Shown: positions 20,790-30,200 of the stretch, piece by piece | How the letters are laid out: each line of letters opens with the position of its first letter | Position numbering within the stretch: position 1 is the first letter of the stretch | Origin: Geobacter sp. AOG1 | GTDB lineage: Bacteria > Desulfobacterota > Desulfuromonadia > Geobacterales > Geobacteraceae | Assembly: GCF_019972315.1 (NCBI RefSeq) | Contig: NZ_BLIZ01000001.1 | Span: forward strand, 942,513-1,006,512 | Direction of reading: 5' to 3' | DNA: 64,000 nt | Made by a program: the position numbers and the translations under genes | The notes under the pieces: generated by a model | Seen by the model: only the letters and a program-made list of their open reading frames with translations | Told to the model about the DNA's origin: nothing | Database searches by the model: none

Positions 20790-22139
20790 TCAGCTCAACA
20801 GTCCCCGCTTCAGGTTTTCTACGGTTGTTTTCAGTTCAAGGTCCTGGCTAAGTTGCCGTTCGATCTTCTTCATGGAATAGATTATGGTCGAATGGTCCTT
20901 GCCGCCGAATTTTTCGCCGATCTCCGGGTATGATGACTTGGTGAGCTCCCGGCACAGGTAAATGGCTATCTGGCGGGGGACCACCAGTGTTTTGAGCCGC
21001 TTGTCCGATTTCATTTCACTCAGCTTGATTCTGAACTGGTCTGCTACGTATTTCTGGATCATTTCCACCGTCACGTCCCGGGATTTGTCGACGATGATAT
21101 CCTTCAGGACTTCCCGGGCCATGGTAAGAGTAATCTCGTTGCCGGTCAGGCTGGCGAAGGCGCCAAGGCGGATCAGCATCCCCTCAAGTTCCCGGACATT
21201 ACTCGTGGAACTGGTGCCGAGAAACATGGCCACGTCGTCGGGAAGGTTGATGGCGTTGAGTTCCGCCTTCTTTTTAAGGATGGCCACCTTGGTTTCGATG
21301 TCGGGGGGCTGGATGTCGGCGATAAGGCCCCACTCGAACCGGGAGCGGAGCCGCTCCTCTAGTTGGGGAATGTCCTTGGGAAATTTGTCCGACGTGACCA
21401 CGATCTGTTTGTGTGACTCATAGAGGGAGTTGAAGGTGTGGAAAAACTCCTCCTGGGTAGCTTCCTTGCCCGCCATGAACTGAATGTCGTCGATGAGGAG
21501 GACGTCCATTTTCCGAAACTTGTTGCGGAACTCGTCCATCTTCTTGTAACGGATGCAATTGATCATCTCGTTCATGAATTTTTCGGACGTGTAGTAACAG
21601 ACCCGGGCCTTACCGTTCTTGGCATGGATCTGGTTGCCGATGGCACAGAGCAGGTGTGTTTTGCCGAGACCGACTCCTCCATAGATGAAGAGCGGATTAT
21701 AGTTGCTGGCTGGCTTGTTGGCAACAGCCTGGGACGCTGCATGGGCAAACTGGTTGCTGCTGCCGCAGACGAAGGTTTCGAAGGTATACTTGGGATTGAG
21801 GTTGGACGTCGGGTCGCCCGGCCTGGCTTTTTCCCGCCCGCTCGAACTGCCGGGTTTTTCGCCCGGTTTTACCGGTTCGAGGGACTTTACGTCCTCGGTT
21901 TTCTCTTCCAGTCTGAACTCTATCTGGCAAGGGGTCTCGGCAAGGGCGGAGACTGCCTCCTGGATCATGGAGAGGTATTTTTCCGTTACCCATTCCTTGA
22001 TGAATTTGTTCGGCACTTCGAGAATGAGAGACGAGGAGGTGGCGCTGCCGAACCTGATGGGCCGGATCCAGGTGTTGAAAGTCTGGGGAGTAAGCACCTT
22101 CTCTATATTTCCCTGGGCTTCGAGCCAGACTTTTTCCAT
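20790..22139 (-). CDS. dnaA: Chromosomal replication initiator protein DnaA
   Basis: DnaA is an AAA+ protein that binds DnaA boxes, oligomerises with ATP and opens the origin. The 449 residues start MEKVWLEAQGNIEKVL, which is domain I. A charged linker (about 85-115) precedes YTFETFVCGSSNQFAHAA. Walker A is GGVGLGKTHLL and Walker B is LLIDDIQF. Domain IV carries the signature VPRQIAIYLCRELT...GGKDHSTIIY that reads the DnaA box. The start at 22139 has AAAGGTAG upstream; a longer frame to 22190 lacks a ribosome site. Variant DnaA boxes directly upstream suggest autoregulation. Confidence 0.98.
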   Translation of the reverse strand: MEKVWLEAQGNIEKVLTPQTFNTWIRPIRFGSATSSSLILEVPNKFIKEWVTEKYLSMIQEAVSALAETPCQIEFRLEEKTEDVKSLEPVKPGEKPGSSSGREKARPGDPTSNLNPKYTFETFVCGSSNQFAHAASQAVANKPASNYNPLFIYGGVGLGKTHLLCAIGNQIHAKNGKARVCYYTSEKFMNEMINCIRYKKMDEFRNKFRKMDVLLIDDIQFMAGKEATQEEFFHTFNSLYESHKQIVVTSDKFPKDIPQLEERLRSRFEWGLIADIQPPDIETKVAILKKKAELNAINLPDDVAMFLGTSSTSNVRELEGMLIRLGAFASLTGNEITLTMAREVLKDIIVDKSRDVTVEMIQKYVADQFRIKLSEMKSDKRLKTLVVPRQIAIYLCRELTKSSYPEIGEKFGGKDHSTIIYSMKKIERQLSQDLELKTTVENLKRGLLS

Positions 22140-22171
22140 ACAGCTACCTTTTTGATTGAAAATAACGTAGG

Positions 22172-22215
22172 TTTTACACAGGGATATCAACAGGTGTTGA
22201 TAAAATTATTCGTGT
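22172..22215. promoter_or_regulatory. Cluster of variant DnaA boxes upstream of dnaA
   Basis: TTTTACACA (22172-22180), ATATCAACA (22184-22192) and TGTTGATAA (22195-22203, reverse of TTATCAACA) lie within about 30 bp. The last two form an inverted pair around GG. A further TTTTACACG-like match on the minus strand lies near 22210-22218. Such clusters before dnaA act in autoregulation or as the second half of a bipartite origin. Confidence 0.55.
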
Positions 22216-22338
22216 AAAATAGGATACTTAGATGGTTTACTGGGGTCTAATGATGATATGCGCTATAGCGCCATGCAGACTACCAGACGAGCCGGTAATT
22301 TGCAAGGTTAAATATTTGGACGTCAGGTAAATTTGTCC

Positions 22339-22368
22339 TTGACTTTTTATGGTGGGTATGGTTAATAA
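22339..22368 (+). promoter_or_regulatory. Likely promoter of the rpmH-rnpA-yidD-yidC operon
   Basis: TTGACT (22339-22344), a 17-18 bp spacer and TTAATAAT (22362-22369) resemble a sigma70 promoter 40 bp before rpmH. The region between dnaA and rpmH is otherwise gene-free and AT-rich. Confidence 0.55.
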
Positions 22369-22407
22369 TTCAGTTCCCTATTAGTATAAGCAAGGAGTTA
22401 CAAACAC

Positions 22408-22557
22408 ATGAAAAGAACATTTCAGCCGAGTAATACGTCACGGAAAAGAACCCATGGGTTTCTTGTCCGCATGTCCACTAAAAATGGCCGTCTGGTCATC
22501 AAGCGTCGTCGTGCCAAGGGGAGAAAGCGGCTCGCCGTCACCATCGCTGCCAAGTAA
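22408..22557 (+). CDS. rpmH: 50S ribosomal protein L34
   Basis: L34 is a small basic protein of the large ribosomal subunit. This one has 49 residues, beginning MKRTFQPS and containing [20 protein letters not shown], the family's fixed core, followed by RRAKGRKRL. It is slightly longer than the common 44-47 residues because of a short AVTIAAK tail. AAGGAG lies 11 bp upstream of the ATG. It is the first gene of the plus-strand cluster leaving the origin. Confidence 0.97.
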   Translation: MKRTFQPSNTSRKRTHGFLVRMSTKNGRLVIKRRRAKGRKRLAVTIAAK

Positions 22558-22567
22558 TCCGTCCCAG

Positions 22568-22912
22568 GTGATCGGGTTTCCCAAAACCGAGCGTCTGAGA
22601 AAGCGACCCGATTTCCTGGCGGTTTCCCGGCAGGGGCACAAGTACCACAGTGTTCATTTTATTATTCTCCTCCTCCCCTCCGGCAGTACCGTTACTCGAG
22701 TCGGCATAACCGCAAGCCGCAAGGTCGGCAATGCGGTGGTGCGAAATCGCATCAAGCGGCTGGTCAGGGAATTTTACCGTCAGCACAAAGAGTTGTTTCA
22801 CCAGGCAGATTATTCGATCATTGCCAAAAGAGGGGCCGAGCGGCTCGATTACCAGGGGGTCTGTCAGGACTTGATCCCGGTACTCCGCCGCTCACTCGGC
22901 AAACAATGTTGA
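22568..22912 (+). CDS. rnpA: Ribonuclease P protein component
   Basis: RnpA is the protein subunit of RNase P, which trims the 5' ends of precursor tRNAs together with the M1-type RNA. From the GTG at 22568 it has 114 residues, a normal length, beginning [15 protein letters not shown] after the start. It contains the RNR motif region [19 protein letters not shown] that contacts the RNA. The GTG is chosen because homologs begin close to this point; an in-frame ATG at 22454 would overlap rpmH for 100 bp. It overlaps yidD by 7 bp. Confidence 0.93.
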   Translation: MIGFPKTERLRKRPDFLAVSRQGHKYHSVHFIILLLPSGSTVTRVGITASRKVGNAVVRNRIKRLVREFYRQHKELFHQADYSIIAKRGAERLDYQGVCQDLIPVLRRSLGKQC

Positions 22913-23118
22913 AATCATTTATCGTCCGCAGCATTGTTGTCTATCAGCGCTTCGTTTCTCCCCTGAAGGGGAGCACCTGCCGTTTTTATCCCACCTGTTC
23001 CCATTACTCAATTCAAGCACTGGAGCGTCATGGCGTCGTCAAGGGGGTAGTACTGACCATGATGCGCCTGCTGAAGTGTCATCCGTTCCATCCGGGCGGG
23101 TACGATCCCGTAAAGTAG
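22906..23118 (+). CDS. yidD: Membrane protein insertion efficiency factor YidD
   Basis: This small (70-residue) peripheral membrane protein aids YidC/Sec-dependent insertion. It has the typical amphipathic N-terminus [21 protein letters not shown] and the conserved [19 protein letters not shown] block, then [15 protein letters not shown]. It overlaps rnpA by 7 bp and lies 16 bp before yidC, the standard operon arrangement. Confidence 0.96.
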   Translation: MLKSFIVRSIVVYQRFVSPLKGSTCRFYPTCSHYSIQALERHGVVKGVVLTMMRLLKCHPFHPGGYDPVK

Positions 23119-23134
23119 CCATTTAGGAGATACC

Positions 23135-24730
23135 ATGGAAAAGCGTGCCCTCATAGCCGTTGTGTTGTCCATTGCCGTACTGTACGGTTATTCCCTCATA
23201 TTTCCGACGCCGAAACCGACTGCACCGGTCAAGGCCGTGCAGAAGCAGGTTTCTAGCGTAAGCACCGCCCCGGTCATAGCGTCTTCGGTTAAAGCTCCGG
23301 ACCTCCTTGCTCCGGTTGCCAATCTTGCGGCAAAGGATGTCACGGTTGAGACCGATACCTACACGGCAGTCTTCTCAACAGCCGGCGGCGCACTCAGGAA
23401 GATCGTCCTCAAACAATACAAGGAGTCGGCTGTAGCTGGGTCGAAACAGGAAACGCTGCTGACCGAGAACAGCCCGGTCAATTATAACTTCGCAACGGTT
23501 GCTCCCGCTATCGGGCTTCCCATCGCGGCCGTCTTCTCGGTCGATGCCGATACCCTGAAGGTGGCGAAGGGTGAGCGGAAGTCCCTTACGTTCGTCTGGA
23601 CCTCCCCCCAGGGTAATCAACTGCGCAAGGTTTTTACGTTCGCTGGTGATGGCTATGCAATTGATCTGGAGCAGCAACTGTCGAGCCGGAGTGGTCTCTC
23701 CAATGCGGTCGTTCAGCTGCAATTGAAAAACAGGGCCGACACGACGGCAGGAGACAGCCGTTTTGAGGTCCACGGCCCCGTAACCCTGACGGACGACGCT
23801 GTCGACGCACCGAAGGTCAAAGACCTTCTCAAGGGGGCGAAACAGTATTCAAAGAATATTCTCTGGACCGGGTTCGGAGACAAATATTTCTTCAGTGGGG
23901 TGCTGGCCAAAGAGGGGAGCATCGCTGCTGTGGCCATTGCCAATGCAAACGGCTACGTAGACACCACCATTATCTCTCCACCACTCAACGTGGCGCCTGG
24001 CGGTACTGCCGTTGTTGCCGACAAAATCTTCATCGGCCCCAAATCCCTTGATGTACTTAAGGCTCAAGGGAGCCGGCTCGAAGCGGTTATCGATCTCGGC
24101 TGGTTTTCCATGCTGGCCAAACCGCTCCTCCATGCTCTCAAGTTTTTCCATGGCTACACGCACAACTACGGGGTGGCGATCATTATCATAACGGTCATTC
24201 TTAAGCTGATCTTCTTCCCCCTGACCCATAAGAGCTACAAGTCCATGAAGGAGATGCAGAAGCTCCAGCCGAAGATGACCGAGCTGCGGGAGAAATTCAA
24301 GAACGACCGGGATGCGATGAACAAGGCGATCATGGAGCTTTATCAGACCCACAAGGTCAATCCCATGGGCGGCTGCCTCCCCATGGTCGTTCAGATTCCC
24401 GTCTTCTTCGCCCTCTACAAGGCGCTCATGTTCTCCATAGAGCTTCGCCACGCCCCGTTCATGCTCTGGATAACCGACCTTGCCGGCAAGGACCCTTACT
24501 ATGTGACTCCCATCATCATGGGGGCGACCATGTTCATTCAGCAGAAGATGACCCCGACCAATATGGACCCGGTACAGGCAAAGATGATGCTGGCGCTCCC
24601 CGTCGTCTTCACCTTCATGTTCCTCAATTTTCCGTCCGGTCTGGTCCTCTATTGGCTGGTCAATAACATCCTGACCATCGCCCAGCAGATGTACATCAAC
24701 AAATCGCTGCGCGAGGCTGAGGCCAAATAG
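23135..24730 (+). CDS. yidC: Membrane protein insertase YidC
   Basis: YidC inserts and folds inner-membrane proteins, alone or with SecYEG. The 531 residues begin with an uncleaved N-terminal helix (about 5-23), then a large periplasmic beta domain (about 50-310). The C-terminal insertase core of five helices follows (from about 325), with the Arg-bearing [19 protein letters not shown] hydrophilic groove region and [17 protein letters not shown] at the end. Length fits the proteobacterial form. mnmE begins 9 bp after its stop; no jag/khpB gene lies between them. Confidence 0.97.
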   Translation: MEKRALIAVVLSIAVLYGYSLIFPTPKPTAPVKAVQKQVSSVSTAPVIASSVKAPDLLAPVANLAAKDVTVETDTYTAVFSTAGGALRKIVLKQYKESAVAGSKQETLLTENSPVNYNFATVAPAIGLPIAAVFSVDADTLKVAKGERKSLTFVWTSPQGNQLRKVFTFAGDGYAIDLEQQLSSRSGLSNAVVQLQLKNRADTTAGDSRFEVHGPVTLTDDAVDAPKVKDLLKGAKQYSKNILWTGFGDKYFFSGVLAKEGSIAAVAIANANGYVDTTIISPPLNVAPGGTAVVADKIFIGPKSLDVLKAQGSRLEAVIDLGWFSMLAKPLLHALKFFHGYTHNYGVAIIIITVILKLIFFPLTHKSYKSMKEMQKLQPKMTELREKFKNDRDAMNKAIMELYQTHKVNPMGGCLPMVVQIPVFFALYKALMFSIELRHAPFMLWITDLAGKDPYYVTPIIMGATMFIQQKMTPTNMDPVQAKMMLALPVVFTFMFLNFPSGLVLYWLVNNILTIAQQMYINKSLREAEAK

Positions 24731-24738
24731 GTAAGGGT

Positions 24739-26109
24739 ATGTACGTCAAGGACACCATCGCGGCCATCAGCACCCCTGTTGGCGAAGGGGGGATCGGCAT
24801 CATCCGGGTTAGCGGTGATGCGGCTTTGCAGGTTGCGACACAACTTTTCCGTGGTACGACAGACGGTGGCCTGCAAAGCCACCGTTTTTATTATGGCTGC
24901 CTCGCCGAGCCCGGGACGGGGAGCGTCATTGACGAAGTGATGCTCGTCCTCATGCGGGCGCCCCGTTCCTACACCCGTGAGGACGTGTTGGAGATCCATT
25001 GTCATGGTGGGTCGTTGGTAGTACAGAAGATTCTTGACCTGGTTCTCCGGCTGGGGACCCGCTTGGCCGAGCCGGGAGAATTTACCCGCCGCGCGTTTCT
25101 CAATGGCCGGATCGACCTGATCCAGGCGGAAGCGGTCATCGAGGTGATTCGGAGCAAGACCGAAACGGCCCTGGCCTTGGCGCAGCACCAACGTGAAGGC
25201 CTTCTGTCACAGCGGATCGGAATCCTCAAGGAAGAGGTTGTCAACGCCCTGGCGCTCCTGGAAGCCTACATCGATTTTCCCGAGGAGGACATCCCACCGG
25301 CCGACTATGACGAGATTGCCCGGCGCGTCGAGAACGCCGCAACCGGTATGGGAGAGCTCCTCGCCGGCTATCGGGAGGGGAGGGTACTGCGGGAAGGAGT
25401 TGCGGTTCTCTTGGCGGGGAAGCCGAACGTGGGGAAGTCGAGCCTCCTCAACACCCTTCTCAGAGAAAAGCGGGCCATTGTCACTGCCATACCTGGCACC
25501 ACCCGCGACATCATCGAAGAGGTGATCAATATCCGCGGTCTGCCGGTTCGGCTTCTGGATACGGCGGGCATCCGGGAGGCGGTTGACGTGGTGGAGCAGG
25601 AGGGGGTGCGGCTGACTCTCGAGAAGATTCCCCAGGCGGACCTGGTCCTTTTCATGGTGGATGTCTCCCGACCGTTTGACAGTGAGGATCAGCTTCTTTT
25701 TGACAACCTGGCAGATCGGCGCTTCATTCTCGTCAAAAACAAGACAGACCTGGCAGTAACCATCGAGCTGCCGTCTCAGTTGCAAGGGGTGCCGACGATG
25801 GAGATTTCCACCCTGACTGGCGAAGGGGTTGATGGCCTGCGCCAGATGATCCACGATCTCTTTCTCCGGGACGGTGCGGTGGACAGCAGGGAGTATGTGG
25901 CTATCTCCCAGGCCAGGCAGCGGGATGCTTTGGCTAAGGGGCGGGACGCGCTCGACCGTTTTCGCATGAATCTGGCGGTGGGTGAGACGGTTGAGATTCT
26001 TGCAATAGACCTCCGGGATGCCCTCCAGGCCGTCGGCGAGGTGACCGGCGAAACGACCTCCGATGATATCCTTGACCTCATCTTCCAGCGGTTCTGCATC
26101 GGGAAATAG
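24739..26109 (+). CDS. mnmE: tRNA uridine-5-carboxymethylaminomethyl(34) synthesis GTPase
   Basis: With MnmG this GTPase installs the xm5 group on wobble U34 of several tRNAs. The 456 residues have an N-terminal formyl-THF-binding domain ([22 protein letters not shown]), a helical domain, and an inserted G domain: G1 is [10 protein letters not shown]2 is TTRD, G3 is DTAG and G4 is NKTD. It ends with the invariant FCIGK, whose Cys is needed for activity. It follows yidC by 8 bp and precedes mnmG, with a parS site in between. Confidence 0.98.
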   Translation: MYVKDTIAAISTPVGEGGIGIIRVSGDAALQVATQLFRGTTDGGLQSHRFYYGCLAEPGTGSVIDEVMLVLMRAPRSYTREDVLEIHCHGGSLVVQKILDLVLRLGTRLAEPGEFTRRAFLNGRIDLIQAEAVIEVIRSKTETALALAQHQREGLLSQRIGILKEEVVNALALLEAYIDFPEEDIPPADYDEIARRVENAATGMGELLAGYREGRVLREGVAVLLAGKPNVGKSSLLNTLLREKRAIVTAIPGTTRDIIEEVINIRGLPVRLLDTAGIREAVDVVEQEGVRLTLEKIPQADLVLFMVDVSRPFDSEDQLLFDNLADRRFILVKNKTDLAVTIELPSQLQGVPTMEISTLTGEGVDGLRQMIHDLFLRDGAVDSREYVAISQARQRDALAKGRDALDRFRMNLAVGETVEILAIDLRDALQAVGEVTGETTSDDILDLIFQRFCIGK

Positions 26110-26113
26110 CAAA

Positions 26114-26129
26114 TGTTCCACGTGGAACG
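26114..26129. promoter_or_regulatory. parS: parS centromere-like site
   Basis: TGTTCCACGTGGAACG contains a perfect 14-bp palindrome and matches the ParB recognition sequence TGTTNCACGTGNAACA at all but the last position. It lies 5 bp past the mnmE stop, about 4 kb from dnaA, where origin-proximal parS sites are expected. The parA and parB genes are not in the window. Confidence 0.8.
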
Positions 26130-26357
26130 TTTTGCCTGATCCCTTGCAGGGTGTGGTTTTGTGGTTGGGATACAGTGTCCCGTGAGGGACGTTGTGGAAC
26201 GTGGTTGGCGAGACTTTGTTTGCGGCCCTGTGTGGCCACCCGAACCGGATTATTTATTTCCCTTTGCGCGGAGAGATGGTTTTCGGTAGTATGGACGGTG
26301 GATAACGCGCGGCTCTTAGGCCGCGTTCTGCGTAGTGCGTAATTGTGGAGTCTGCAG

Positions 26358-28232
26358 GTGATCGTTTACGATAAGAAATACGAAGTGATAGTAGTCGGTG
26401 CCGGGCACGCCGGTTGCGAGGCGGCCCTTGCCGCCGCGCGCATGGGATGCCGCACGCTGCTCCTGACCATCAACCTTGATGCCATTGCCCTCATGTCCTG
26501 CAACCCGGCCATCGGCGGCCTGGCCAAGGGGCATCTGGTCAAGGAGATCGATGCCCTGGGTGGCGAGATGGGCAAGAACATCGACGCCACCGGCATCCAG
26601 TTCCGGATACTCAACACCCGCAAGGGTCCGGCGGTCCGTGCCTCCCGTGCCCAGGCGGACAAGCAACTCTACCGGCTCCGGATGAAGCATGTCCTGGAGT
26701 CGGAGCCGAACCTGGACCTGAAGCAGGGGGAGGTGATCGGACTCCGTATAGAGGAGGGGAGGGTAGTCGGCGTGGACACCAAGGCGGGGGTAAGCTTCAT
26801 TGGTGTCACCGTCATCCTCACTACCGGCACATTCATGCGGGGGCTCATCCACATCGGCCTTACCCACTACCCCGGCGGCAGGGCAGGAGACCTCCCCGCC
26901 ATCGGCCTTTCCGACCAGCTGCGTGACCTGGGGTTCAACGTCGGCCGACTCAAGACCGGGACACCCGCCCGGCTCGACGGCCGGACCATCGACTTCAGCC
27001 GCCTGGAGCCCCAGTACGGCGACGATCCACCGATCCCCTTCTCCTTCTCCACCGAGCGGATCGACCAGCCCCAGGTCCCGTGCCACATCGCCTACACAAA
27101 CGAGCGCTCCCACGACATCATCCGGGGTGGACTCGACCGGTCACCTCTCTATGCCGGGATCATCGAAGGGATCGGCCCCCGCTACTGCCCTTCCATCGAG
27201 GACAAGGTGGTCCGCTTTCCGGACAAGAGCCGGCACCAGACCTTTATTGAGCCAGAAGGACGGGAGACGGTGGAGGTCTATCCATCCGGCCTCTCTACCT
27301 CCCTCCCCATCGACGTGCAGTTCGCCTTCTACCGGAGCATCGAGGGACTGGAACGGGTGGAGATCATGCGCCCCGCCTACGCCATCGAGTACGACTATGT
27401 GGATCCGATCCAGCTCCATGCCTCCCTGGAGACCAAGCTGCTCGGAAACCTCTACCATGCCGGCCAGATCAACGGCACCTCCGGTTACGAGGAGGCGGCT
27501 GCCCAAGGGCTCATGGCCGGGATCAACGCTGCCCTCAGGGTGCGGGGCCGGGAGCCGCTGCTGCTAGACCGGAGCGATGCCTATATCGGCGTCATGATCG
27601 ACGACCTGGTCACCCTCGGCACCCGTGAGCCGTATCGGATGTTCACCTCCCGTGCCGAATACCGGCTGCTCCTGCGGGAGGACAACGCGGACTTGCGGCT
27701 GCGGGAAAAGGGTCACGAAATAGGACTGGTGCGGGAAAATGAGTACGGGCGGTTCCTCCGGAAGAGGGAACTGATTGGGACCGAACTGGCACGGGTGCGG
27801 GAGACCCGGCTGGTCCGCTCCGAGATGGACGAAACGATCAAGGCGGAGTTCGGCTTCACCGATCTGCAGAACGCGGTCACCCTGGAGCAGCTTCTGCGGC
27901 GTCCCGACATCACCTATGGAGAGCTGGCCCGCTTCGACGCCGCGTCGGCCGAGGTGCCACACCAGGTCCAGGAGCAGGTGGAGATCCAGGTGAAATACCA
28001 GGGGTACATCGACCGGCAGCTGGAACAGGTGGAGCGGAGCAAAAAGATGGAGCACACACGGATACCGGCCGACTTCGACTACGCAGTGCTGGCGGGCATC
28101 ACCGCCGAAGTGCGGGAAAAGCTCCAGAAGTTCCGCCCCGACACCCTGGGGCAGGCCTCTCGTATCTCCGGTGTCACCCCGGCCGCCGTAGGCATCGTCG
28201 CCATAGCTCTCAAGGTCCGGAGCAGCCAGTGA
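26358..28232 (+). CDS. mnmG: tRNA uridine-5-carboxymethylaminomethyl(34) synthesis enzyme
   Basis: This is the FAD-dependent partner of MnmE in the wobble-uridine pathway. It has 624 residues from the GTG at 26358, which has GGAG 7 bp upstream; a TTG at 26343 is a weaker alternative. The FAD loop VGAGHAGCEAALAAARMG is close to the N-terminus, CNPAIGGLAKGHLVKEIDALGG is the family signature 1, and LGTREPYRMFTSRAEYRL is signature 2. The C-terminal helical domain that contacts MnmE is intact. rsmG overlaps it by 4 bp. Confidence 0.97.
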   Translation: MIVYDKKYEVIVVGAGHAGCEAALAAARMGCRTLLLTINLDAIALMSCNPAIGGLAKGHLVKEIDALGGEMGKNIDATGIQFRILNTRKGPAVRASRAQADKQLYRLRMKHVLESEPNLDLKQGEVIGLRIEEGRVVGVDTKAGVSFIGVTVILTTGTFMRGLIHIGLTHYPGGRAGDLPAIGLSDQLRDLGFNVGRLKTGTPARLDGRTIDFSRLEPQYGDDPPIPFSFSTERIDQPQVPCHIAYTNERSHDIIRGGLDRSPLYAGIIEGIGPRYCPSIEDKVVRFPDKSRHQTFIEPEGRETVEVYPSGLSTSLPIDVQFAFYRSIEGLERVEIMRPAYAIEYDYVDPIQLHASLETKLLGNLYHAGQINGTSGYEEAAAQGLMAGINAALRVRGREPLLLDRSDAYIGVMIDDLVTLGTREPYRMFTSRAEYRLLLREDNADLRLREKGHEIGLVRENEYGRFLRKRELIGTELARVRETRLVRSEMDETIKAEFGFTDLQNAVTLEQLLRRPDITYGELARFDAASAEVPHQVQEQVEIQVKYQGYIDRQLEQVERSKKMEHTRIPADFDYAVLAGITAEVREKLQKFRPDTLGQASRISGVTPAAVGIVAIALKVRSSQ

Positions 28233-28882
28233 ACGAGCGGGCGAAGGAGCTGTTCAGCCGAGGTCTGACGCAGCTTGGGCTTCAGCTCACCAGTGCCGAA
28301 CTGGGGAAGTTTTACCAGCTGGCCACCGAGCTCACCAAGTGGAGCCGCAAGATCAACCTCACCGCCATCCGGGGGGACGAGGATATCGTCGTCAAGCATT
28401 TCCTCGATTCTCTTACCCTCCTCAGGGCCATCGGCTCCAAGGGGTCACTTCTCGACATCGGTTCGGGGGGAGGGTTCCCCGCACTTCCCGTCAAGATCGC
28501 CTGTCATGACCTGCACGTCGTCTCTGTCGACGCGGTGGAGAAGAAGATCATCTTCCAGCGCCACGCCGCGCGGCTTCTCGGCCTCCATCACTTTGACGCG
28601 CTCCACGTCCGGGGTGAAGAGCTGGCCGTAAACTACGCCGGCCATTTCGACTGGGTCGTTTCCCGCGCCTTTTCCGACATCCCCACCTTCGTCCGGATGG
28701 CACTCCCCCTCATCAAGGGGTCGGGAAAAATCGTCGCCATGAAGGGGAGGGGGGGGAAGGACGAAGCGCGTGCCGCCGAGCACCCCCTGATCGACATGGG
28801 TGCCCGGGTGGTCGAGGTCATGGAATTTACCCTCCCGGTCAGCGGCGATGCAAGGTCACTGGTCATCATCGAGCGGTTTTAA
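28229..28882 (+). CDS. rsmG: 16S rRNA (guanine(527)-N(7))-methyltransferase
   Basis: RsmG methylates G527 of 16S rRNA using SAM. The 217 residues include KINLTAIRGDEDIVVKHFLDSL and the SAM-binding loop LLDIGSGGGFPALPVKI, then VDAVEKK and the later SRAFSD motif. Length is normal. The ATGA-type overlap with mnmG (28229-28232) indicates translational coupling. A TTTTCCACA DnaA-box-like sequence follows at 28884-28892. Confidence 0.96.
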   Translation: MNERAKELFSRGLTQLGLQLTSAELGKFYQLATELTKWSRKINLTAIRGDEDIVVKHFLDSLTLLRAIGSKGSLLDIGSGGGFPALPVKIACHDLHVVSVDAVEKKIIFQRHAARLLGLHHFDALHVRGEELAVNYAGHFDWVVSRAFSDIPTFVRMALPLIKGSGKIVAMKGRGGKDEARAAEHPLIDMGARVVEVMEFTLPVSGDARSLVIIERF

Positions 28883-29345
28883 ATTTTCCACATCAGCGCT
28901 TAGTGCAAAAATGCTCTCAAAGAGAGACAGGGTGATTTGCCACCCATCCCCTGCCGAGACCACTCCCCGATCACCCTGAAAAGCGCCCAAAACCCGAAAT
29001 TCTAATATTTACACCAAATCCTTGCCGTAAGCCGCCGCGACCATCCGCGAAACCCTTTCCCTAGCTCGTTACGAAAAAAGCTGTCAAAATCGAAATTTGA
29101 AAGCCGTATTCTGCCTTAATTTTGTGCAAAAAATTGATCTCTTCCAGATTGAAATTTCCGGCCGGGAACTGGGGATGTGTATATTTCTTGCACATAAAGC
29201 GTTTTCGTATTATGTAAAATGCGACTAATTATTTTCGGATAACATAAGCAGTTTTGAAAACCCTTGTTTACTAATTCGGGACTTGGCCAGTATTTTTTGC
29301 CATCTGATGCAAGACCGGGGTACTGCTCACTAAGAAGGGAAGAAC
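28883..29345. other. 463-bp AT-rich gene-free region
   Basis: No convincing coding frame is present. It contains a DnaA-box variant TTTTCCACA (28884-28892), a 9-bp inverted repeat CAGGGTGAT/ATCACCCTG (28928-28936 and 28970-28978), and AT-rich DNA around 29180-29270 that probably holds the promoter of the binding-protein/kinase operon. The region marks the change from the conserved origin cluster to accessory genes. Confidence 0.5.
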
Positions 29346-30200
29346 ATGAGGATACTGAAACGGAACATGAGACTCCTCGCTGTCCTGTTCATGGCGGTGA
29401 TAATGAGTGGTGTCGTTTACGCAACGGCGCAGGCGGAGGTTGTGGTCCGCGTCGGTGGCGCCGGCTCCGGGTTGGGCGTGATGAAAATAATAGCCGAGGC
29501 GTTCGAGAAATCCCACCCGGATATAAAGATCACGGTAATGCCGAACCTGGGGAGTTCGGGGGGGATCAAGGCACTGTTGCACGGGGCGGTCGACGTGGCT
29601 ATCAGCGGGCGAGCCTTGAAGGCAGAAGAGCTGAAGGGGGGGGCAGTTGCCGTGGAATGTGCCCGGACACCTTTCGTGTTTGTCACAAACAAAAACGTCG
29701 ACAAAGCGGATCTGACGACCCGCGAACTGGAAGCAATCTATGCGGGCCAGCAGCTGACGTGGCCAGACGGGACACGTATCCGTCTGATTCTCCGACCGGC
29801 AGGTGACACGGATACCACGATTGTGAGCAGTATTTCAAAGGGAATGGAGCAGGCGGTGAAAGCTGCGAATGCCCGGCAGACCATGATCCTGGCGGTTACC
29901 GACCAGGAAGCTGTTGATATGGTATCCAAAACTCCGGGAGCGCTGAGTGGGTCGACGCTTACTCAAATCGAAACCGAAAAGCATCCGGTAAAGGTGCTGT
30001 CATATAACGGCATCAAGCCAACGTCTGAGACGCTGGCCACGAGGAGCTATCCGCTGGTTAAACCTATTTACCTGGTGTCGACGCCAAAAACATCGGCGCC
30101 TGCGTTGCAGTTCGTTCAGTTTGTACGATCGGCAAGGGGGCGGGCGATTCTGGCAAAATCCGGAGCACTGCCCCATGCTGGCAACAAGAGGACGAAATGA
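29346..30200 (+). CDS. Periplasmic PstS-like substrate-binding protein
   Basis: This 284-residue exported solute-binding protein has a signal peptide (about 1-30, basic MRILKRNMR then a hydrophobic core, likely cut after AQA). The mature part begins VVVRVGGAGSGLGVMKIIAEAFEKSHPDI, the type II periplasmic-binding fold of the phosphate/tungstate PstS-like group, and continues with the typical DVAISGRALK loop. No ABC permease or ATPase follows. Instead a hybrid histidine kinase overlaps it by 4 bp, so I infer that it presents an oxyanion-like ligand to that kinase rather than feeding a transporter. The ligand is unknown. Confidence 0.82.
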   Translation: MRILKRNMRLLAVLFMAVIMSGVVYATAQAEVVVRVGGAGSGLGVMKIIAEAFEKSHPDIKITVMPNLGSSGGIKALLHGAVDVAISGRALKAEELKGGAVAVECARTPFVFVTNKNVDKADLTTRELEAIYAGQQLTWPDGTRIRLILRPAGDTDTTIVSSISKGMEQAVKAANARQTMILAVTDQEAVDMVSKTPGALSGSTLTQIETEKHPVKVLSYNGIKPTSETLATRSYPLVKPIYLVSTPKTSAPALQFVQFVRSARGRAILAKSGALPHAGNKRTK

